A stretch of DNA of 64,000 bases from Corynebacterium mastitidis DSM 44356 (GTDB lineage: Bacteria; Actinomycetota; Actinomycetes; Mycobacteriales; Mycobacteriaceae), in NCBI RefSeq assembly GCF_000375365.1, contig NZ_AQXB01000001.1, positions 62,001-126,000 on the forward strand. Reading direction: 5' to 3'. The notes beneath the pieces were generated by a model that was given only the letters and a program-made list of their open reading frames with translations, had not been told where the DNA came from and did no database searches. The position numbers and the translations under genes are program-made. This document shows positions 59,592 through 64,000 of this stretch, piece by piece. Each line of letters opens with the position of its first letter. Within the stretch, counting starts at the first letter, position 1.

Positions 59592-59890
59592 TGTTCCCCA
59601 TGCCCCGGCCGGGGCGGGCGGGGACGCGCCGCCGCGCCCGTGCATGCCGGTGGCGCGCCGGGGTCGGGGCCAGCGGTGGGCCGTGGTAGCCGTGGTGTGC
59701 CGCACCGTACGACGCCGTGCCCTACCGCGCCGCGCGCCAGGGGCAACCAAAAGATGGATTTGCCGATCGCGCCGGTGACGTGCGGAACCGCGAGTTCTCC
59801 CGGCGCGGCGCCTATGGCAGAATAAGGGGCAGTGTTCACCGCGCCTACCCCGGCGCCACACCCGCAGCATGTGTATGAAGGAGAGATACC
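59592..59890. other. Divergent intergenic region without a gene
   Basis: 299 nt between dxr and the DUF2631 gene. Promoters for both must lie here; the only AT-richer part is around 59805-59835, near the DUF2631 side. No convincing ORF or RNA is seen. Confidence 0.55.
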
Positions 59891-60316
59891 GTGGCCGGTT
59901 CCCACCACCTCGAGCCTGAGATTCACAATGGCGTGTCCACCCTGGACGAGCCCTCGGCCGCCTGGGGATGGCACGACATCGGATTCCGTGCCACCCAGCT
60001 CGCCGGCTGGGTCTCCGTCATCATTCTGCTGGGGTACAACTTTGGCAACCACAAGGGCCACGTGGAGACGATCTGGCTGTTCACCCTGGCCGCCGTCATC
60101 GCCCTGGGGCTGCTGATCCACGCCTTCCGCCCCAAGCTCAGCCAGGTGCGCACCCTCAGCTCCCACAACAAGCCCGTGGGCCACAAGGAGCCGGAGTGGG
60201 CCTACCTGCAGGCCACCCTTCAGGGCCCCTACGCGGAGCTGAGCGATAAGGAGCTGCGCGCCCTCAACATCGAGCCCTCCCGCGTGGAGCACCTGCGCGC
60301 CCTGCCGCAGAACTAA
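59891..60316 (+). CDS. DUF2631 domain membrane protein
   Basis: 141 residues. Two hydrophobic segments ([18 protein letters not shown] and [19 protein letters not shown]) flank a short HKGH loop; the start motif [26 protein letters not shown] (split) and the tail are typical of the actinobacterial DUF2631 family. Function unknown. GTG start after AAGGAG, followed by a strong terminator, so it is a single-gene unit next to dxr, as in relatives. Confidence 0.88.
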   Translation: MAGSHHLEPEIHNGVSTLDEPSAAWGWHDIGFRATQLAGWVSVIILLGYNFGNHKGHVETIWLFTLAAVIALGLLIHAFRPKLSQVRTLSSHNKPVGHKEPEWAYLQATLQGPYAELSDKELRALNIEPSRVEHLRALPQN

Positions 60317-60331
60317 CCGCCGCCCGCGAAG

Positions 60332-60372
60332 AAAAGGGGCGCGCTCCGCACGGGGCGCGCCCCTTTTTTTTG
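60332..60372 (+). terminator. Rho-independent terminator of the DUF2631 gene
   Basis: 9-bp stem GGGGCGCGC/GCGCGCCCC (60336-60344 with 60355-60363) followed by T8 (60364-60371), flanked by AAAA on the 5' side. Confidence 0.95.
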
Positions 60373-60509
60373 CGTTTTTGCGCCCCGACTCGCCCCCGCT
60401 CCTAGCGCTCCCGGCCCGGCCGCCGGGGGTTCGCACGAGCGGCCCCACCCCGACGCCCCCTCATCGCGCCGGGGCCACCCCTGCCCCAGCACTAACCCCC
60501 TAGTTGCCC

Positions 60510-62102
60510 CTAATTCACCCAGGAACGGACCTTGGCGTAGATCTCGGGCCACTGCTGCTCCACCCGGCGGACGCTGCGGCGCAGGATCACCGCGTAGGCC
60601 ACCGCGGGGATCGCCACGCAGGTCAGGCAGCCCAGCGCGGTGAGCCAGGCCCCCACGCCGTGGTATCCCACCAGGATCATCACCACGCCGGGGACGACGG
60701 GAATCCAGCCCAGGAACATGAAGCCCAGGCCGCTGACCATCGCCGCCGAGGAATACCCTGAGCGATCCGACCAGGAGTTGGTGCCCGGCCTGGAGGTGGC
60801 ATAGGGGTTATAGGCGGTGAACATGAGGCCCGCCGCGGCACCCGAGATGAGGTATCCCAGCGCCGCCACGATCACCAGCAGGGCGATCGAGCGGTCCGGA
60901 AAGAGCAGGAGCACCAGCGCGGCGTAGAGGAGCCCGAAGATCGTCAGGGGCACCGCGGAGGCTGCGTGGCGGGCCAGCACCAGGGTTCGCGGGCTCACCC
61001 CGCTGGTCAGGTGCAGCCAGCCGCCGGGGCCGTCGTAGCCGAAGTCGTTGGAGCACATCGCGGAGACCATGATCCCCGTCACGAACAGCCCGTAATACCC
61101 CACGAAGGAGCCGGAGCTGACGCCCTGGAACAGGAAGATCGCGCACAAGAACGGCAGGGGGATGAACGATACCAGCATGCGGCTATCGCGGCGCAGGTAG
61201 CGCACGGCGCGGGAGAAGATCGCCGCCGCCGGGGTGTACGGCAGGCCGGGAAAGAGGATGGAGGGGAAGGAATCGCCGTCCTTCCGCGCCTTCTGCTTCC
61301 GCGTGACCGCCGCGCCGTGCATCTGCGGCTCCTCCATGTCCGCGCGCACCCCGCGCAGCCACAGCCAGCCGAGAATGACCAGCGTGGCCAGGGCGATCGC
61401 CGCCTGCGCGGCCGCGACGCCCCACCGCCCGCCGAGCACGGCCCCGATGACCCCGCCCGTGGCTCCCAGGGGCGTCCAGGCCAGGATCGCGCCGAGAGCA
61501 TCGAGGGGGATTCCCTCCCCGTAGTTGACAAAGAGGTTAAAGGCCAGGATCACCAGGAGAAAGGCCAGGCCGCTGAGCACCGCCTTGCGGTCCTTGCTCC
61601 CGGAGGATCCCCGGCCCACCGCGCGGGCGATCACGTCCCCCGCCAGCACCGTGGTGCACAGGGAGAGCACGAGCAGGGGCAGCGCCACGATCGCCGTGGT
61701 GGCCGAGGGCGCGGCGACGCACAGGATCACCCCCGTGATGACGGTGCACAGGAGGGCCACCACGGGCCTGCTCTGCAGGAAAGTCACGCCCAGCAGGCCC
61801 GCGCGCACCTGTTCCGGGCGCACCGGCAGGGTGGCAAAGTCCCGCGCGCTCACCTGCTGCTCGCCGGAGGGCATGAGCGCCATGAGCGTGATGTAGCCCA
61901 GCACGCCCGCGGCGATGACGCAGGCGATATAGGAGTGCGGCCCGCCGTGGGCCCCGGTGTAGAGGAAGAAGCCACTAGAGGCCAGGCCGATGAGCCCGTA
62001 GAAACCCACGAAGCACATCATCACCAGCACGGCCGGGTTGGCCCGCACCATGCGGCGCCACAGGGTGAGATGAAGCCTGATCACCATGCCCGTCATGCTC
62101 AC
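60510..62102 (-). CDS. ABC transporter permease
   Basis: 530 residues with about 12 hydrophobic segments in two halves separated by a cytoplasmic loop (about 250-300, MHGAAVTRKQKARKDG). No solute-binding features; the layout fits a large ABC-2 exporter permease. GTG 62102 overlaps the ATPase stop by 4 nt (GTGA), so the two are coupled; ATG 62096 two codons on is an alternative start. The substrate is unknown. Confidence 0.83.
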   Translation of the reverse strand: MSMTGMVIRLHLTLWRRMVRANPAVLVMMCFVGFYGLIGLASSGFFLYTGAHGGPHSYIACVIAAGVLGYITLMALMPSGEQQVSARDFATLPVRPEQVRAGLLGVTFLQSRPVVALLCTVITGVILCVAAPSATTAIVALPLLVLSLCTTVLAGDVIARAVGRGSSGSKDRKAVLSGLAFLLVILAFNLFVNYGEGIPLDALGAILAWTPLGATGGVIGAVLGGRWGVAAAQAAIALATLVILGWLWLRGVRADMEEPQMHGAAVTRKQKARKDGDSFPSILFPGLPYTPAAAIFSRAVRYLRRDSRMLVSFIPLPFLCAIFLFQGVSSGSFVGYYGLFVTGIMVSAMCSNDFGYDGPGGWLHLTSGVSPRTLVLARHAASAVPLTIFGLLYAALVLLLFPDRSIALLVIVAALGYLISGAAAGLMFTAYNPYATSRPGTNSWSDRSGYSSAAMVSGLGFMFLGWIPVVPGVVMILVGYHGVGAWLTALGCLTCVAIPAVAYAVILRRSVRRVEQQWPEIYAKVRSWVN

Positions 62103-62875
62103 CGCTCCCCTCCCAGCCAGTCCAGGGAGTCGCCGCTGTAGGCGCCGCCCACGGCCTCCACGAAGGCGTCGCTGAGCGAGCGCCCGCCGCGGACCTCCTC
62201 CACGGGCCCGGAGGCCTGCACGCGGCCCTTGTTGATGATGGCCACGTGGGTGCACAGGCCCTCCACCAGCTCCATCACGTGGGAGCTGATCACCACGGTT
62301 CCCCCGGCGGCGGCGTAGCTGCGCAGGAGGTTCTGGATGGTCCGCCCGGAGACGGGGTCCACGGCCTCCAGGGGCTCGTCCAGGATCAGCACGGCGGGGT
62401 TGTGCAGCAGGGCCAGGGCGAGCAGGATCTTCTTGGTCATGCCCGCGGAGTAGTCCACCACCCGCTTGTCCCCGGCCTCCTCCAGGCCCAGGGCCGCCAG
62501 CAGCTCACGGCTGCGTTCCTCCACCACGGCGGCGTCCATGCCGCGCAGCCCGCCCACGTAGCTGAGCAGCTCCGGGGCGCTGAGGCGATCGAACACCGGC
62601 ACCCCGTCCGCCAGCAGGCCCATCGCCCGCTTCATCTCCAGGGGCTGCTCCCAGGTGTGGTAGCCCGCCACCCAGGTATCGCCCCGGTCCGGGCGCAGGA
62701 GCCCCGCCGCCATGGAGATCATGGTGGTCTTTCCCGCGCCGTTGGGCCCCACTATTCCGTAAATGGATCCCCGGGGGATGTCCAGATCAATGTCATTCAC
62801 GGCCACCGCGCCGTCAAAGGCCTTGCATAGCCCGCGCACCGCGAGGGCCTGCGTCGTGGGATCGTGGTGAAGCAT
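62099..62875 (-). CDS. ABC transporter ATP-binding protein
   Basis: 258 residues. Walker A GPNGAGKTT near residue 45, signature region VDYSAGMTKKILLALAL (a variant of LSGGQ), Walker B VLILDEPLEAVDPVSG and switch His in VVISSHVMELVE. It belongs to the CcmA-like exporter ATPases and works with the coupled permease. The ribosome site AAAGGA lies in the loop of a 9-bp inverted repeat. Confidence 0.92.
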   Translation of the reverse strand: MLHHDPTTQALAVRGLCKAFDGAVAVNDIDLDIPRGSIYGIVGPNGAGKTTMISMAAGLLRPDRGDTWVAGYHTWEQPLEMKRAMGLLADGVPVFDRLSAPELLSYVGGLRGMDAAVVEERSRELLAALGLEEAGDKRVVDYSAGMTKKILLALALLHNPAVLILDEPLEAVDPVSGRTIQNLLRSYAAAGGTVVISSHVMELVEGLCTHVAIINKGRVQASGPVEEVRGGRSLSDAFVEAVGGAYSGDSLDWLGGER

Positions 62876-62877
62876 AA

Positions 62878-62915
62878 AAGGGCACGTCCTTTCCCTGAAG
62901 AAGTATCGTGCCCTT
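62878..62915 (-). promoter_or_regulatory. Hairpin enclosing the RBS of the ABC ATPase gene
   Basis: AAGGGCACG (62915-62907, minus strand) pairs with CGTGCCCTT (62886-62878); the 20-nt loop holds AAAGGA, and TTTT directly before the ATG follows the second arm. It could limit ribosome access or act as an attenuator. Confidence 0.45.
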
Positions 62916-62955
62916 AATCCTATGACCGGAAGGTAAACAAAAGATCACGCCATAT

Positions 62956-64000
62956 CTATTGTGATTCTCTTTCCTCGGCCGCCAACTGCCCGCAGGCCGC
63001 CGCGATCTCCGAGCCCTTGGTATCGCGCACCGTGCAGGGCACTCCCTGGGCGATCACCCTGCGCACAAACTCCTGCTGGCGGGGCTTGGGCGAGGCGTCC
63101 CACTCCGATCCCGGCGTGGGATTAAGCGGAATCACGTTGACGTGAACCTTGGAGCCGAGGGCGTCGTGCAATTTCTTGCCCAACATATCCGCGCGCCAAT
63201 CCTGATCGTTCTTATCGCGGATAAGGGCGTATTCCACGGACACCCTTCTTCCCGATTTATCAGCGTAATAACGCGCGGCATCCAGAACCTCCGCCACCGG
63301 CCAGCGGTTGTTCACCGGCACCAGGGTGTCGCGCAGCTCGTCGTCCGGTGTGTGCAGGGAGATCGCCAGGGTAACGGACATGTCCTCGTCGGCCAGCTTG
63401 CGAATGGCCGGGGCCAGGCCCACGGTGGAGACCGTGACGTTGCGCTGGGAGATGCCGAAGCCCTCCGGCACCGGGCTGGTGATCTGCCGCACCGCCGAGA
63501 CCACCCGCTTGTAGTTGGCCAGCGGCTCCCCCATGCCCATGAACACCACGTTGGACAGTCGCCCGCCCTCAGCCTCCATCGTGGCCGCGGCGGCCCGCAC
63601 CTGATCCACGATCTCCCCGGTGGAGAGGTTGCGGTCCAGCCCGCCCTGCCCCGTGGCGCAGAACGGGCAGTTCATGCCGCACCCCGCCTGGGAGGAGATG
63701 CACAGGGTGGCGCGGTCCGGGTAGCGCATGAGCACGGACTCCAGCAGCGTGCCGTCGTGCAGCCGCCACAGCGTCTTTTGCGTCTCGCCCTCGTCCGTGG
63801 CCGTCTGCGTCACCGGGCGCATCAGGGGCGGGAAAAGCGCCTCGCGCACCCGCTCGCGGGCCTCGGCCGGGAGGTCCGTCATCGTTCCCGGGTCGGCCTC
63901 GTACCTGCCGTAGTAGTGCCGGGCAATCTGATTCACCCGGAACTTCGGCAGCCCAAGATCCGTGACGGCGGCCACGCGGGCCTCGGCGTCGAGATCGGCA
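62956..64000 (-). CDS. rlmN: 23S rRNA (adenine-2503)-C2 methyltransferase (partial, 5' end outside window)
   Basis: 348 residues visible; the reading frame continues past the right edge ([20 protein letters not shown]), so the start is not in the window. Radical SAM cluster motif [36 protein letters not shown] and [14 protein letters not shown] are family features, and [18 protein letters not shown] holds the C-terminal catalytic cysteine region. It methylates A2503 of 23S rRNA and A37 of some tRNAs. Confidence 0.95.
   Translation of the reverse strand, partial: ADLDAEARVAAVTDLGLPKFRVNQIARHYYGRYEADPGTMTDLPAEARERVREALFPPLMRPVTQTATDEGETQKTLWRLHDGTLLESVLMRYPDRATLCISSQAGCGMNCPFCATGQGGLDRNLSTGEIVDQVRAAAATMEAEGGRLSNVVFMGMGEPLANYKRVVSAVRQITSPVPEGFGISQRNVTVSTVGLAPAIRKLADEDMSVTLAISLHTPDDELRDTLVPVNNRWPVAEVLDAARYYADKSGRRVSVEYALIRDKNDQDWRADMLGKKLHDALGSKVHVNVIPLNPTPGSEWDASPKPRQQEFVRRVIAQGVPCTVRDTKGSEIAAACGQLAAEERESQ

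Overview
The window is GC-rich (roughly two thirds G+C by eye) chromosomal DNA of a mycolic-acid-type actinobacterium, almost certainly a Corynebacterium. This rests on mycothione reductase, a Rip1-type site-2 protease, a TIGR03085-type protein, DUF4439 and DUF2631 proteins, malate:quinone oxidoreductase, many GTG starts with GTGA stop/start overlaps, and a gene order (terC-ftsK-rnj-dapA-thyX-dapB-pnp-rpsO; truB/ribF; rbfA-infB-ylxR-nusA-rimP-proS; mqo-hydrolase-mtr-map-pbp-ispG-rip1-dxr-rlmN) that I recognise from that genus. I cannot name the species.

Left part (1-24200): housekeeping genes, mostly on the minus strand. They cover a TerC membrane protein behind a yybP-ykoY (Mn2+) riboswitch, FtsK, RNase J, lysine/DAP synthesis (dapA, dapB), PNPase, S15, a nucleoside hydrolase with an MFS carrier, RibF, TruB, and a tightly overlapping chain nrnA-MATE-phosphoesterase-phosphopantetheinyl transferase. 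Translation factors RbfA, IF-2 and YlxR follow. The gene at the thyX position is a full-length ThyX-like frame that has lost the RHR signature and other active-site residues.

First accessory region (24400-28830): the nusA...ylxR-infB operon is split by about 4.6 kb carrying a small secreted protein, a proline-rich lipoprotein, a lower-GC protein with a HIRAN-like N-terminus and membrane segments, and a tyrosine recombinase broken by a 2-bp frameshift. It looks like a decayed integrative element.

Middle (28838-45578): nusA, rimP, a DUF4439 lipoprotein, proS and yaaA. Then comes an all-minus set that looks like one functional unit: NarL-type two-component system, ABC-2 transporter, small exported protein, and two tandem paralogous exported chymotrypsin-like proteases. 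After that follow cobA, mqo, an alpha/beta hydrolase and mtr.

Second accessory region (46526-53900), inserted between map and pbp: a very AT-rich orphan gene, a Tat-exported metallophosphoesterase with a LamG-like tail, and a minus-strand set ggt-pgsB-pgsC that encodes the recognisable core of a poly-gamma-glutamate capsule system. PgsC is internally duplicated and carries a 1-nt frameshift close to its 3' end. This is the most interesting part of the window.

Right part (54053-64000): a lipoprotein class B PBP, ispG, rip1, dxr, a DUF2631 protein with a canonical terminator, a second ABC transporter pair, and rlmN cut by the window edge. I saw no tRNA, rRNA, CRISPR array or intact insertion sequence.
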